A stretch of 46,963 nt of DNA from the NCBI GenBank assembly GCA_938007965.1, contig CALLMH010000046.1, forward strand, positions 1 to 46,963. The letters run 5' to 3'. Shown here one piece after another: positions 8,043 through 18,023 of this stretch. The notes under the pieces are model-generated. The model was not told the origin of the DNA. It saw nothing but the letters and a program-made list of their open reading frames with translations, and ran no database searches. Source of the DNA: an uncultured Saprospiraceae bacterium. GTDB taxonomy: Bacteria > Bacteroidota > Bacteroidia > Chitinophagales > Saprospiraceae. Numbering within the stretch: position 1 is the stretch's first letter; each line of letters opens with the position of its first letter. The position numbers and the translations under genes were made by a program.

Positions 8043-9878
8043 TTATATCACCCCATATAATTCGCCCCCTTTAGAAAACAGCTTATCGACCGCAACTGTT
8101 GTTTTTGGATCTTTGACCAATGGTGGCGCATGATGTGTTTTAATTCTAGCATCGATGATGAGAGGTCCTTCGCATCCCCAATGTTTGTGCTCTACTTTTG
8201 TCTTTACACCGTAAATATCATGAGATGGATTTGCTCGTGTGAATGTTACCCAGACAAAATTATTAAGCGTCTTTCCGATAAACTCATCATCCTCAGTCAA
8301 TATAATCATAGCTATACCATCAAGATCAAGCGTAGCCAACTGTCTAGACAAATTATCAATTTTAAGCTTTTCGGAAGTATAGTCTTTCCAAGCATCTACT
8401 TTGAATGCTAACACACCAAGTCTAGCCATACTCACCGAATGTACAAACGGAGGAAGACTAAGGTTAGTAGGTTTTTCTGTTGCTAATTCCCTCTTTATCT
8501 CACCTCTACAAGCAATCACAACTTTAGACCCCGAGTTCCATCCTGACCCAGAATAATCTAATGTATCAATAGTCGTCTTCGTCTGAAAATGTAGATCTCT
8601 CATCCAATCTACCCGAGCCAATACATGATCAAAATAACGATCTATATCATGAGTATCAAGATTAGGATTATCTTCATCAGCTGCGATAAACATAAATTTT
8701 GCTAAGGATGTTTGGCCTGATCCAAGCACTCTATTGGCTATGGTGAGTATTTCCTCTGGGACTTTTTCTCTAAAAGGCATATACCTTTCTTGACCTATCG
8801 CTATCAACAAAGGATGCACACCTGCAGCATCTACTGCATTGATTTCCTTGAGACCAGGAAACTCTCCACCCGCTAATTCTTTTACCAGTTCGTGAATCAA
8901 ATATCCGAAACTACTGTCTTCCATAGGCGGTCTTCCTACTACTGAGAAGTGCCATATCGCATCTTTCCTATGATATACTCGATCGACATCCATCACGGGA
9001 AATGGATGCTCCAAACTGTAATATCCTAAATGATCGCCAAAAGGCCCTTCCGGTTTTGTTTCTCCTTTTCTGATTCTACCAGTGATTACAAAGTCTGCAT
9101 CACTCGATAGGAAATGACCTAAATCATCAAACTTATATCTAAATCTTCTACCTCCAAGCATACCGGCGAATGTCAATTCACTGATCTCCTCTGGCATAGG
9201 CATGATCGCTGAAAATGCATGTGATGGTAGCCCTCCTACAAATATAGAACAACGGAAATCTTCATCACTTTTTAGATATTTAGTATGATGATTACCTATC
9301 CCTCTGTGCAATTGGTAGTGGAGACCTATCTCTTTATTGGTTTCATATTCATTTCCAGTCAATTGGATACGATACATTCCGAGGTTGGTCTTCATTGCAT
9401 TTTTCTCACCAGGAGGAAGAGTAAGTACCTGTGGCATAGTTACGAATGCTCCACCGTCCATTGGCCATGACTTCACCAATGGTAATTTGTCTATTTTAGT
9501 TTGTCCATACTGTACAGCACCTTTGCCCCAGCTCTTCATAGGCAATGCAGATAGAGCTGTAAATGGTGCAGATATATATCTGAGCGGATTCTTGAGCAAT
9601 CTCGTCGGATCGGCTTTTAGTTCTATGACCTTCTTTACTTTTTCTATGGTATGTCGGAATAGATAATCTGTACGATCAAAAGTTCCGTAAATATTCGACA
9701 GTGCTCTGAATGGGCTTCCTTTTACATTTTCAAAAAGGATGGCAGGACCTCCAGCTTCAAAAATCCTATTGTGGATTTCTGCCATCTCTAGATCAGGATC
9801 TATTTCTGATTTTATTCTTAATAATTGATTACTCTTTTGGAGATCATCAACTACATCTTGCATGCTACGGTAGCTCAT
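8043..9878 (-). CDS. UbiD family prenylated-FMN decarboxylase (menaquinone biosynthesis candidate)
   Basis: A 611-residue UbiD-type decarboxylase, which needs prenylated FMN made by a UbiX partner (not in view). Landmarks are TNLGMYRIQLTG (Arg170), the GLHYQLHRG cofactor block (residues 185-193), KPEGPFGDHLGYY (Glu277 and Asp282) and GRPPMED. Arg170, Glu277 and Asp282 match the Arg-Glu-Glu/Asp catalytic triad of the family. The length and N-terminus (MSYRSMQDVVDDL) match the long Bacteroidota form. In organisms using the futalosine route, a UbiD-like enzyme decarboxylates the 1,4-dihydroxy-6-naphthoate-derived intermediate. A mqnA gene about 20 kb away in this window makes that the likely substrate class. 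It is cytosolic and probably monocistronic. Confidence 0.9.
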   Translation of the reverse strand: MSYRSMQDVVDDLQKSNQLLRIKSEIDPDLEMAEIHNRIFEAGGPAILFENVKGSPFRALSNIYGTFDRTDYLFRHTIEKVKKVIELKADPTRLLKNPLRYISAPFTALSALPMKSWGKGAVQYGQTKIDKLPLVKSWPMDGGAFVTMPQVLTLPPGEKNAMKTNLGMYRIQLTGNEYETNKEIGLHYQLHRGIGNHHTKYLKSDEDFRCSIFVGGLPSHAFSAIMPMPEEISELTFAGMLGGRRFRYKFDDLGHFLSSDADFVITGRIRKGETKPEGPFGDHLGYYSLEHPFPVMDVDRVYHRKDAIWHFSVVGRPPMEDSSFGYLIHELVKELAGGEFPGLKEINAVDAAGVHPLLIAIGQERYMPFREKVPEEILTIANRVLGSGQTSLAKFMFIAADEDNPNLDTHDIDRYFDHVLARVDWMRDLHFQTKTTIDTLDYSGSGWNSGSKVVIACRGEIKRELATEKPTNLSLPPFVHSVSMARLGVLAFKVDAWKDYTSEKLKIDNLSRQLATLDLDGIAMIILTEDDEFIGKTLNNFVWVTFTRANPSHDIYGVKTKVEHKHWGCEGPLIIDARIKTHHAPPLVKDPKTTVAVDKLFSKGGELYGVI

Positions 9879-9958
9879 ACTTTACTTTCTGATTGTAGTA
9901 ATACAACGCCACGAATGAGAAAGGGTTGAAACTTTTAAATCTAATTTCTTACGTAGGC

Positions 9959-11188
9959 TTATGAGCTAACTTTGATTCCATCTTTTGGGTAAAATTCCTC
10001 CTTCAGAAACTTCAACCCAACAATACTGATAATACACAATAAGAACATAAAACTAAACAAGGCGGTGTACCCAAACTGCTCCAATAGTGCTGTGCCTACG
10101 ATCGGTGCTAATATTAGTGAAGTAGAAAACATCACAGTATTCACACTCATGTACTTCCCTATATTATGATCACTAGCTCGATCCATAGAGGTAGATGCTA
10201 TAAATGGGAAGTTAATAATCTCTCCATAACTAACGAAGAGCGTATAAAATACTATAGAAACTATAGATGGTAATGGAAATATGAAAATAAGTATCGCTAC
10301 TCCCATCATCAAAGCTCCAATCTTCATGACCCTAAAATTATCATATCGCTGCTCTAAATAATGGACCAATGGCATCTCAGTCAAAAAAATTAATAACCCA
10401 TTAACTCCGAAAAAGTAGCCAACATGACGTTCGGTATATCCCAATTCTTCTGCCATGAAGAGTGGAACCGTAAACAAAATCTGAAAAAAACTAACCAACA
10501 TACACAAACTAAAAAACATGAATAACATGAATTTCATATCCGTATATGGAGACTCAGAAGTAACTGTAGTTACGTCAACTGTCTTCTTAACCTCCGTCTT
10601 CTTTGCATCTTTCACAAACAATATCAGGAAGATACCGGCACAAAAGCATGTCATAGAATCCACAATAAATATTAGGTTATATCCATATAGCTCTATCAGC
10701 GCTCCAGCAAAAAAAGGACCTATTGATAAACCAAGATTAAATGCCATTCTCATAAGTGAAACAGCCCTTGTTTGTGTCTCTTTATTGGTAAAATAAGTGA
10801 TACCTGTCATCAATGCCGGACGAAGAAGATCAGACATCATACTACTGATGAATAGCAATCCACACAAAATATAAAAATCAGATGCATACTGCAGACTGAA
10901 GAAAAAACCAGCTGCTGCAAAAAGGCTAATCATCATCGTTCGATAATATCCAATCTTATCGGTTAGATAACCTCCAAGAAGAGCTCCCGCTAGACTTCCC
11001 ATACCAAAACTCATCGTAGCAGTCCCCGCATCAATCTTACTCCATCCTAATTCTATTGTAGTATATAATGTAAGAAAAGGTAGAATAAGTGTCCCTAATC
11101 TATTGATCAGCATCATAGACGCAAAAATCCAGATATCTTTTGTAATACCATCGAATGCGTCTATATATGTTTTCAAAAATCTATTCAT
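9959..11188 (-). CDS. MFS transporter
   Basis: A 409-residue, 12-helix-like major facilitator. The loop 2-3 signature GGYLTDKIGYYRTMM (a GxxxDxxGxR/K variant) lies near residue 75-90, with a repeat-like second half and a longer central cytosolic loop (KDAKKTEVKKTVDVTTVTSE). An open frame begins two codons earlier with TTG. The ATG at 11188, giving MNRFLKTYIDAF, is preferred. It resembles drug/sugar exporters of the DHA1 (MdtH-like) group, but the substrate is unknown. The upstream neighbour is a GH3 glucosidase on the same strand about 100 bases away, so co-transcription is possible, and a role in sugar movement is one option. Confidence 0.85.
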   Translation of the reverse strand: MNRFLKTYIDAFDGITKDIWIFASMMLINRLGTLILPFLTLYTTIELGWSKIDAGTATMSFGMGSLAGALLGGYLTDKIGYYRTMMISLFAAAGFFFSLQYASDFYILCGLLFISSMMSDLLRPALMTGITYFTNKETQTRAVSLMRMAFNLGLSIGPFFAGALIELYGYNLIFIVDSMTCFCAGIFLILFVKDAKKTEVKKTVDVTTVTSESPYTDMKFMLFMFFSLCMLVSFFQILFTVPLFMAEELGYTERHVGYFFGVNGLLIFLTEMPLVHYLEQRYDNFRVMKIGALMMGVAILIFIFPLPSIVSIVFYTLFVSYGEIINFPFIASTSMDRASDHNIGKYMSVNTVMFSTSLILAPIVGTALLEQFGYTALFSFMFLLCIISIVGLKFLKEEFYPKDGIKVSS

Positions 11189-11288
11189 ATCCAATTCCTA
11201 TATAAATCTATCGATATGAATGAAATTTCAAACTATAAGGCTACTTATAATTTTAACATAATAAAGTTCTAGAAGAATATTTAGTACA

Positions 11289-13613
11289 CTATTTGCCCGC
11301 CTCTACTACTTCAGGAGTTGTGTCTATATTCACCTTGATCACATTATCACTACTTCCTCCTACCATGATTTCGTACTCTCCTGGCTCTACGAACCATTTA
11401 CCATCATTATCATACCAGCCCAATTCTTTATCCGTAAGCTTGAATTTGATTGTTTTTGATCTTCCAGATTTGATTTCTGTTTTTCGGAAGCCTTTCAGCT
11501 CTTTGATTGGTCGAGTAAGAGATGAATATAAATCCCTGATGTATAGTTGTATCACTTCTTCGCCATCATATCCGCCAGTATTTGCTACACTTACTGATAC
11601 TTCGATAGATCCATCTTCTTTTTTGTCCGCTTTCAAATTAGAATACTCAAAAGTCGTATAACTCAATCCATGTCCGAACGCAAATAATGGTTCCAACACC
11701 TCATCCGAATAGTGCGACCAAAATACAAGTTCTTTATCATCATGTTGTTTTCCCCTTCCTGTTGATTTAGTATTGTAGTAAGAAGGAATCTGACCTACTG
11801 ATCTTGGGAAAGTCATTGGAAGCTTACCTGATGGATTGTACTCACCCATCAATACCTCTGCGATCGCATTTCCGCTTTCATTTCCTAATTGCCACGCCTC
11901 TAAGATGGTAGGTATATTATCTTTTGCCCACGGCAGTGTCAATGGTCGACCATTAAACAATACAAGTACAACATTTTTATTTACCGCTTGCACGGCTTCT
12001 AAGAGTTCTTGTTGTAATCCAGGTAAACCAAGGTTAGACCTTGATCTCGCTTCACCTGACTGGAAACCATGTTCTCCGAGTGCCATGATGACGATATCGG
12101 CCTCTTTTGCCGCCTCTACAGCCTCATCCATTCCTGTTCTATCTGTCTCGTTGATATAGGTCTCGAAGACGAATGCCGTAGGTTTAGTTACCAATTTTAC
12201 ACCCTCATGAAAACTCCAATCTACCCCTCTATATGACTCTAGTCCCTCCTCGAGCGATACAGCTGACCCATCGATTGATCCTAACCTCCAACTACCCAAC
12301 GGACTGTTCTTTTCAGATACCATTGGTCCTATTACAGCTATCTTTTTATTCGTTTTATTCAGAGGAAGTAATCCACCTTCATTCTGTAATAATACGATTG
12401 ACTTCTTCGCCATATCTCTAGCTTCAGCCTTATTTCTTTCGTTTCCTATTTCGGCTTTTTCTCGTGCCTCATCACAATACTTGTACGGATCATCGAATAG
12501 ACCTAATTCATATTTGATGTTTAAGATTCTTCTAGCTGCCTCATTTATTTTTGATTCGTCCACTTTTCCTTCTCTTACCAGTTGCGGTAAATATTTGATG
12601 TAGAAGTAACTTTCCATATCCATATCAGAACCTGCATTAGCACATCTCATAGATGCTTCTTCAGGAGTCGCCGATTGACCATGCTTTATTGTCTCACCAA
12701 TAGATCCCCAATCAGACACTACGAATCCTTCGAATCCCCATGCTCCTTTTAGGATATCTCGTTGTAGATATTCATGAGCATTTACTGGAATTCCGTTTAG
12801 ATCATTGAATCCGTTCATAAATGTTGCAACTCCTGCATCCACTGCCGCTTTGAATGGAGGCAGTACAGTATTATGAAGTGTCGTACCACTCATATCTGTA
12901 GAATTATAATCTCTACCACCTTCTGCAAACCCATATCCTGCAAAATGCTTAGCACATGCTGCCAAAGTCGATGGATCGGACAAATCATCACCCTGAAAAC
13001 CCTCTACCCTAGCTTTGGCAATCATACTTCCTAGATAAGGATCTTCTCCAGCACCTTCCATTACTCTGCCCCATCTTGGGTCTCGAGAGATATCTACCAT
13101 CGGCGCGAAAGTCCAAGTAAGCCCTGACGCAGTAGCCTCTCTACTCGCCATTGCCGCTGATTTTTTTATCGCTTTCAAATCCCATGAAGCAGACTCCGCT
13201 AGCGGTATGGGAGATTGAGTCTGATATCCATGAATCACGTCAAAACCAAAGATCATCGGGATTCCTAGCCTAGAGTTTTCTACAGCCAATTCTTGCATTT
13301 TGCGTACTTGCTCTACACCTCGTATGTTTAACATACCGCCAACTAAGCCATTCTTGATATTGTCATACTTCTGAGCGGCATCTCCTTGGCTGGGAGCAGG
13401 TCCTGTAAGATCATAGAATCCATTATACAGATTCATCTGACCCACTTTTTCTTCCAAAGTCATTTTTTTGAGAAGCGACTCGACTTTATCGTATTTATTC
13501 AAGTTCATTACTTCTTTTTTGATACTTGTCACTTTACCTGATTTACATCCAATTCCTATTGTTATTAATAAGATAGCGAGGATGCTTAGTTTGATATAAT
13601 TTTTCACAGACAT
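11289..13613 (-). CDS. bglX: glycoside hydrolase family 3 beta-glucosidase, lipoprotein
   Basis: A 774-residue GH3 enzyme that removes terminal beta-glucose residues from oligosaccharides. The N-terminus is a lipoprotein-type signal (hydrophobic stretch, then Cys23 in GIGCKSG), although the lipobox is not canonical at -3. The TIM-barrel domain has the KHFAGYG motif (residues 222-228) and the nucleophile Asp301 in VVSDWGS. The alpha/beta sandwich domain and the fibronectin III-like C-terminal domain (LYIRDLYSSLTRPIKELKGF) follow in order, as in BglX. It is probably anchored in the periplasm or outer membrane. It is divergent from an MFS carrier, with a palindromic site between them, suggesting shared control. 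Confidence 0.92.
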   Translation of the reverse strand: MSVKNYIKLSILAILLITIGIGCKSGKVTSIKKEVMNLNKYDKVESLLKKMTLEEKVGQMNLYNGFYDLTGPAPSQGDAAQKYDNIKNGLVGGMLNIRGVEQVRKMQELAVENSRLGIPMIFGFDVIHGYQTQSPIPLAESASWDLKAIKKSAAMASREATASGLTWTFAPMVDISRDPRWGRVMEGAGEDPYLGSMIAKARVEGFQGDDLSDPSTLAACAKHFAGYGFAEGGRDYNSTDMSGTTLHNTVLPPFKAAVDAGVATFMNGFNDLNGIPVNAHEYLQRDILKGAWGFEGFVVSDWGSIGETIKHGQSATPEEASMRCANAGSDMDMESYFYIKYLPQLVREGKVDESKINEAARRILNIKYELGLFDDPYKYCDEAREKAEIGNERNKAEARDMAKKSIVLLQNEGGLLPLNKTNKKIAVIGPMVSEKNSPLGSWRLGSIDGSAVSLEEGLESYRGVDWSFHEGVKLVTKPTAFVFETYINETDRTGMDEAVEAAKEADIVIMALGEHGFQSGEARSRSNLGLPGLQQELLEAVQAVNKNVVLVLFNGRPLTLPWAKDNIPTILEAWQLGNESGNAIAEVLMGEYNPSGKLPMTFPRSVGQIPSYYNTKSTGRGKQHDDKELVFWSHYSDEVLEPLFAFGHGLSYTTFEYSNLKADKKEDGSIEVSVSVANTGGYDGEEVIQLYIRDLYSSLTRPIKELKGFRKTEIKSGRSKTIKFKLTDKELGWYDNDGKWFVEPGEYEIMVGGSSDNVIKVNIDTTPEVVEAGK

Positions 13614-13652
13614 AATTTTTTCAATGAAGCACTAAATTACAATATAGAATGT

Positions 13653-13675
13653 CTTTGTGTAAATTTCACACAAAG
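13653..13675. promoter_or_regulatory. 23-bp inverted repeat between divergent GH3 and MFS genes (operator candidate)
   Basis: CTTTGTGT (13653-13660) and ACACAAAG (13668-13675) are perfect 8-bp arms separated by AAATTTC. The site lies 40 bases upstream of the GH3 start codon and about 140 bases upstream of the MFS start codon. The size and symmetry suit a dimeric repressor site. It is not followed by a T-run, so it is not a terminator. A regulator gene is not adjacent. Confidence 0.45.
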
Positions 13676-13816
13676 TTTATTCAAAGATTTTTAAGCATTT
13701 ACAATAAACAAACAATATGAGCTAAGATCATTTCTTTATATCAATACTTTGATTTAAATTAACTTTACATTTTTAATCTGTCTTCATGAAGATTTTGAAA
13801 CAGGTACTACACAAAT

Positions 13817-14980
13817 ATGAAATCAAAACAAACCGTTTTATTCCTTATTGTATTATCTCAATTTTGTTGCACATCCATGTGGTTTGCGAGCAACGCCGTG
13901 CTTACTGATTTAATTTCACAATTTCAGTTAGATGAAGGATCTCTAGGTTTCATGACCAATGCAGTCCAGTTTGGTTTTATCATTGGAACATTAGCATTAA
14001 GTATACTCTCGATTGCCGATCGTTTTTCTCCCTCAAAAGTATTTTTCACCTCTGCCGTACTAGGTGCATTATTAAACCTGTGTATCATCCTAGAATCGAA
14101 TTCTCTAGCGACGTTGCTTTGTTTCAGATTCGGTGTAGGGGTCTGTCTTGCTGGTATCTATCCTGTAGGTATGAAGATCGCCTCTGATTATTTTGAAAAA
14201 GGATTAGGAAAATCTCTTAGTTACTTGGTCGCTGCGCTAGTACTAGGTACTGCATTTCCTCACTTTCTCAAATCAGTATCTGGCTCATTGGTTATTGATT
14301 GGCAAATCGTAATATATATTACTTCGCTTATAGCTGTCTTAGGAGGATTCTTGATTTATACATTAGTCCCAGATGGGCCATACCGAAAGCCAGCTTCGAG
14401 AATAGACTTCACTAAATCCATCACAATATTCAAGGATAAAAATTTCAGAGCCTACACATTTGGATATGTGGGTCATATGTGGGAGTTGTATGCTTTCTGG
14501 ACATTTGTCCCCGTTTTGGTTTCAGCCAAACTCAGTGACCACTCATCAATTAATATATCATCTTGGTCATTTGGCATTATTGCAATAGGAAGTATTGCAT
14601 GCGTGATTGGTGGTCACCTATCATTAAAATATGGAAATCAAAAGGTAGCAACTATCTCCTTAATCATATCAGCTGCTTGCTGCTTAGCATTTCCATTCAT
14701 CATCAATGGTGGTGAGATTCTAACGCTTACCTTATTAATGATTTGGGGTATGACAGTCATCGCTGATTCTCCATTATTTTCTGCACTCGTCGCACAGCAT
14801 GCACCTCAAGAATTTCGAGGCACTGCATTAACAGTTGCCACTTGTCTTGGATTTAGTATTACAATTATTAGTATTCAATTACTGTCTTACCTTTCCCATC
14901 AGTATGATTCTAATTATGTGTATTGGGTGTTATTTATTGGACCAGTGTTTGGAGTGAATTCAGTTTTAAGACGTAATTAA
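13817..14980 (+). CDS. MFS transporter
   Basis: A 387-residue membrane protein with about 12 hydrophobic segments. It belongs to the major facilitators of the type with MWFASNAV in the first helix, a group common in Bacteroidota and proteobacteria and usually without a known substrate. The loop between helices 2 and 3 has ADRFSPSKVF, a degenerate version of the MFS signature, and the helix 4 region RFGVGVCLAGIYPVGMKIASDYF is well conserved in this clade. The ATG start gives a normal N-terminus. The gene is divergent from bglX and convergent with mutS. Sugar uptake is possible because of the glucosidase neighbour, but nothing in the protein shows it. Confidence 0.83.
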   Translation: MKSKQTVLFLIVLSQFCCTSMWFASNAVLTDLISQFQLDEGSLGFMTNAVQFGFIIGTLALSILSIADRFSPSKVFFTSAVLGALLNLCIILESNSLATLLCFRFGVGVCLAGIYPVGMKIASDYFEKGLGKSLSYLVAALVLGTAFPHFLKSVSGSLVIDWQIVIYITSLIAVLGGFLIYTLVPDGPYRKPASRIDFTKSITIFKDKNFRAYTFGYVGHMWELYAFWTFVPVLVSAKLSDHSSINISSWSFGIIAIGSIACVIGGHLSLKYGNQKVATISLIISAACCLAFPFIINGGEILTLTLLMIWGMTVIADSPLFSALVAQHAPQEFRGTALTVATCLGFSITIISIQLLSYLSHQYDSNYVYWVLFIGPVFGVNSVLRRN

Positions 14981-15003
14981 TTTACAAAGACAACCTTATT
15001 AAC

Positions 15004-17655
15004 CTACTCTTCTAACATTCCTTTTAGCTCATTCAGTTTCATCATACATTCTATAGGAGTCATGCTATTCAATTGTACATCCTCTAGAGCAGATTTTAAT
15101 TTCCCGGCTATAGGATCTACTGTCTCGAATATGCTCAATTGATAAGGATCCGCTTCGATTGCAGCGACTTGATCTGTCAGATCTGGATTCTGGATTCCAT
15201 CTTCATTGGTAACTGACTTTTGTTCTAGTTGCTTCAGAATCTCATTCGCTCTTTTGAGGATTTCTTTTGGCATACCAGCCATACGAGCTACATGAATACC
15301 GAAACTATGATTACTACCACCTTCTACAAGCTTCCTCAGGAATATCACCTTCTGCCCTACTTCCTTTGTCGCAACATTGTAGTTCTTTACTCTCGGGTAT
15401 TTATTTGCCAATTCATTTAACTCATGATAGTGAGTAGCGAATAATGTCTTCGGGTTTGCTCCTTTATTATTGTGTAAATATTCTGCCAATGACCATGCAA
15501 TCGATATCCCATCATACGTAGATGTACCTCTTCCTATCTCATCCAATAAGATCAGACTTCGATCAGAAATATTATTCATGATACTGGCTGTCTCATTCAT
15601 CTCCAACATAAATGTAGATTCACCGCTCGATATGTTATCACTTGCTCCAACCCTGGTGAATAGCTTATCGATGATCCCAACTTCTGCATATTCCGCAGGA
15701 ACATATGATCCCATCTGAGCCATAAGACATATAAGAGCTGTCTGCCTTAGAATAGCCGACTTACCAGACATATTTGGTCCAGTGATCATCATGACTTGTG
15801 TCTCATCATTACTTAGATGGATGTCATTAGGCACATACGTTTCATCGAGTTTCATATGCTGCTCGATTACTGGGTGTCTTCCTTTCTTGATGTCTATAGA
15901 TGTACCATTATTGACGATTGGTCTTGAGTAATTGTACTTTTTTGCTACTCGTGCAAATGATAGTAAACAATCTACATTCGCTATTAATATCGCATTAGAC
16001 TGGATAGGATCGAGATATTCTATGATAGATAGAATGAGTTCTTGATAGAGTGCTTCTTCGATTCCATTGATCTTTTCTTCCGCTCCGAGTATTTTAGTTT
16101 CTAGTTGTTTGAGCTCATCTGTGATATACCGCTCGGCATTGGTAAGTGTTTGCTTTCTAACCCAATCATCGGGGATCAAGCCTTGCCCTTTGTATTTATT
16201 TGTTACTTCAAGATAGTAGCCGAATACATTATTAAATCCAATTTTTAGATTTGTAATTCCTGTTTTTGCGGCTTCTCTTTGTTGTATACCGAGGAGTAAT
16301 TCCTTAGCATTCCTTACCACATTGGTGTATTCGTCTAATTCAGCGTTGTATCCATCTTTGAATGTACCGCCCTTACTTACCATGGAAGGTGGCTCTTCGG
16401 TGATTGCGTTTTCTATTCTGTCTCTAACATTTTCACAGAGATGTAGTTTATCAGCTAATATTGATAAGTGCTCGTTTTTAGTTTTAAGAAGTAATTCTTT
16501 TAGCGGACCTATATTAATAAGAGCTCGCTTAAGTTGTATGAGTTCTCGTGGAGCGACTTTCATCATCGAGATTTTTGAAGCTAAGCGCTCTAGATCTCCC
16601 ATCTTCCTGAGTAGTAACTCTAGTGATTCTGATTCATCTTCATTATCATAGAAGTGACTGACCATCTCTAACCTCGCTTCTATAGCTGTCTCAGACATCA
16701 GTGGCAATAATACCCACTTTCGCAGCATCCTTGCTCCCATAGGAGAGACTGTCTTATCCAATACTTGAATCAGTGGGATACCTGTCTCATGCACAGTAGA
16801 AACCAATTCTAAGTTCCTTATTGTAAATCGATCCAACCAAACATATTCTTCGGATTGGATTCTGTTGATACTCCTTATGTGCTTAAGATTATCATTCTGT
16901 GTGGTAGAAAGATAATGTAAGGCAGACCCCGCTGCAATCTGCCCTTGATCCAATTTTTCTACGCCAAAACCTTTTAGATTCGGCACTTCAAATTTTTCTA
17001 ATAGCTGTTCTCGACAATAGTCATACTGATAGATCCACTCATCTAATGGGTAACTGTAGTACTTGTCACCGAACTTAGTGTTGAATTTCTTATTGTAAGA
17101 TTTTGAATATATGATCTCCGCTGGCCCAAAACTATGAATCAGCTTCTCTACACTTTCTAATGATCCCTCACTAAGTAGGAACTCTCCTGTTGAGATATCT
17201 ATGAATGCAACTCCATGAAGGTTCTTAGGCCCAAAATGAATGGACGCTAGATAATTGTTATTCTTTCGATCAAGGATCCCATCGTCGATCGTCAGTCCTG
17301 GTGTGATCACATCTGTGACTCCTCTGGCTACGATCTTTTTCTCTTTGCTTGGTCTTTCTAGCTGCTCGCAAATGGCTACACGGAAACCCGCTCGTACCAA
17401 TTTTGGAAGATAGACATCCACACTGTGATACGGGAAACCAGCCAATTCGATATCAACACCACCATTATTCCTCGCAGTAAGCACGATACCTAGCACATCC
17501 GAAGCCTTCACGGCATCTTCTCCAAATGTCTCATAGAAATCTCCCACTCTGAATAGCAAAATAGCATCAGGGTGCTTGCTTTTCAGATTGAAATACTGCT
17601 CCATTAAAGGAGTCACTTTCTTTGATTTTGTCTTCGTCTTAGATTGTTTAGCCAC
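15004..17655 (-). CDS. mutS: DNA mismatch repair protein MutS
   Basis: An 883-residue MutS1, which binds mismatched or looped-out bases and starts methyl-independent mismatch repair. The mismatch-contacting Phe-x-Glu is Phe40-Tyr-Glu42 (VGDFYETF). The ATPase domain has Walker A GPNMSGKS at 626-633 and Walker B ILLDEIGRGTS with Asp705/Glu706. Clamp and lever domains lie between. The frame opens at a TTG (17703) directly after a stop codon, and there is no ATG before the conserved TPLMEQY. The GTG at 17655 yields an N-terminus beginning M-AKQSKTKTK, which matches the short lysine-rich leader of other Bacteroidota MutS proteins, so that start was chosen. The protein is full length, and mutL is not in the window. 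Confidence 0.93.
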   Translation of the reverse strand: MAKQSKTKTKSKKVTPLMEQYFNLKSKHPDAILLFRVGDFYETFGEDAVKASDVLGIVLTARNNGGVDIELAGFPYHSVDVYLPKLVRAGFRVAICEQLERPSKEKKIVARGVTDVITPGLTIDDGILDRKNNNYLASIHFGPKNLHGVAFIDISTGEFLLSEGSLESVEKLIHSFGPAEIIYSKSYNKKFNTKFGDKYYSYPLDEWIYQYDYCREQLLEKFEVPNLKGFGVEKLDQGQIAAGSALHYLSTTQNDNLKHIRSINRIQSEEYVWLDRFTIRNLELVSTVHETGIPLIQVLDKTVSPMGARMLRKWVLLPLMSETAIEARLEMVSHFYDNEDESESLELLLRKMGDLERLASKISMMKVAPRELIQLKRALINIGPLKELLLKTKNEHLSILADKLHLCENVRDRIENAITEEPPSMVSKGGTFKDGYNAELDEYTNVVRNAKELLLGIQQREAAKTGITNLKIGFNNVFGYYLEVTNKYKGQGLIPDDWVRKQTLTNAERYITDELKQLETKILGAEEKINGIEEALYQELILSIIEYLDPIQSNAILIANVDCLLSFARVAKKYNYSRPIVNNGTSIDIKKGRHPVIEQHMKLDETYVPNDIHLSNDETQVMMITGPNMSGKSAILRQTALICLMAQMGSYVPAEYAEVGIIDKLFTRVGASDNISSGESTFMLEMNETASIMNNISDRSLILLDEIGRGTSTYDGISIAWSLAEYLHNNKGANPKTLFATHYHELNELANKYPRVKNYNVATKEVGQKVIFLRKLVEGGSNHSFGIHVARMAGMPKEILKRANEILKQLEQKSVTNEDGIQNPDLTDQVAAIEADPYQLSIFETVDPIAGKLKSALEDVQLNSMTPIECMMKLNELKGMLEE

Positions 17656-17824
17656 AGATATCAAGTTGGTCGGCAAATTTAATGAGATTCTTTTGTTGGA
17701 CAACTAAAGTGGAGAAAACATATTTAGAAAATTATAATGGAAGGTCTTTTTGCAGCTAACATGACTATAAAATTTAAAAAGTAGCATTACTTCAATCAAA
17801 AAAGCACATGATAGAATATTATTT

Positions 17825-17870
17825 GAGACTGTTCATTAAAGTGTGTCTATTAACTTTAATGAACAGTCTC
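17825..17870. repeat. perfect 18-bp inverted repeat, 10-nt loop (possible IS/MITE remnant)
   Basis: GAGACTGTTCATTAAAGT (17825-17842) is the exact reverse complement of 17853-17870, with GTGTCTATTA between. It lies between two genes that point away from it, and no T-run follows on either strand, so it is not a terminator for a known gene. Ends beginning GAGACTGT... resemble insertion-sequence terminal repeats, and the structure could be two such ends left after loss of the interior. No clear target-site duplication is visible. A small structured RNA is the alternative. Confidence 0.75.
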
Positions 17871-17992
17871 GTAATATATCACTACAAAGTACTCAAAAAG
17901 TAAAATTTTAATTTTAACTAAATCAATAAACCATCGTAGTTTAATTTTAATCCATACATAATACTTCTAAAATCAACTTTTTAGCTACATTA

Positions 17993-18023
17993 TTGAGCAA
18001 TGAACCAACAAATTCTATCTTTG
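17993..18023 (+). promoter_or_regulatory. Bacteroidota-type promoter for TlpA-like lipoprotein gene
   Basis: The -33 element TTG (17993-17995) and the -7 element TATCTTTG (18016-18023) are separated by 20 bases, fitting the TTG-N(about 19)-TAnnTTTG consensus used by the primary sigma factor of this phylum. It predicts a transcript with a leader of about 80 bases. Confidence 0.55.
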
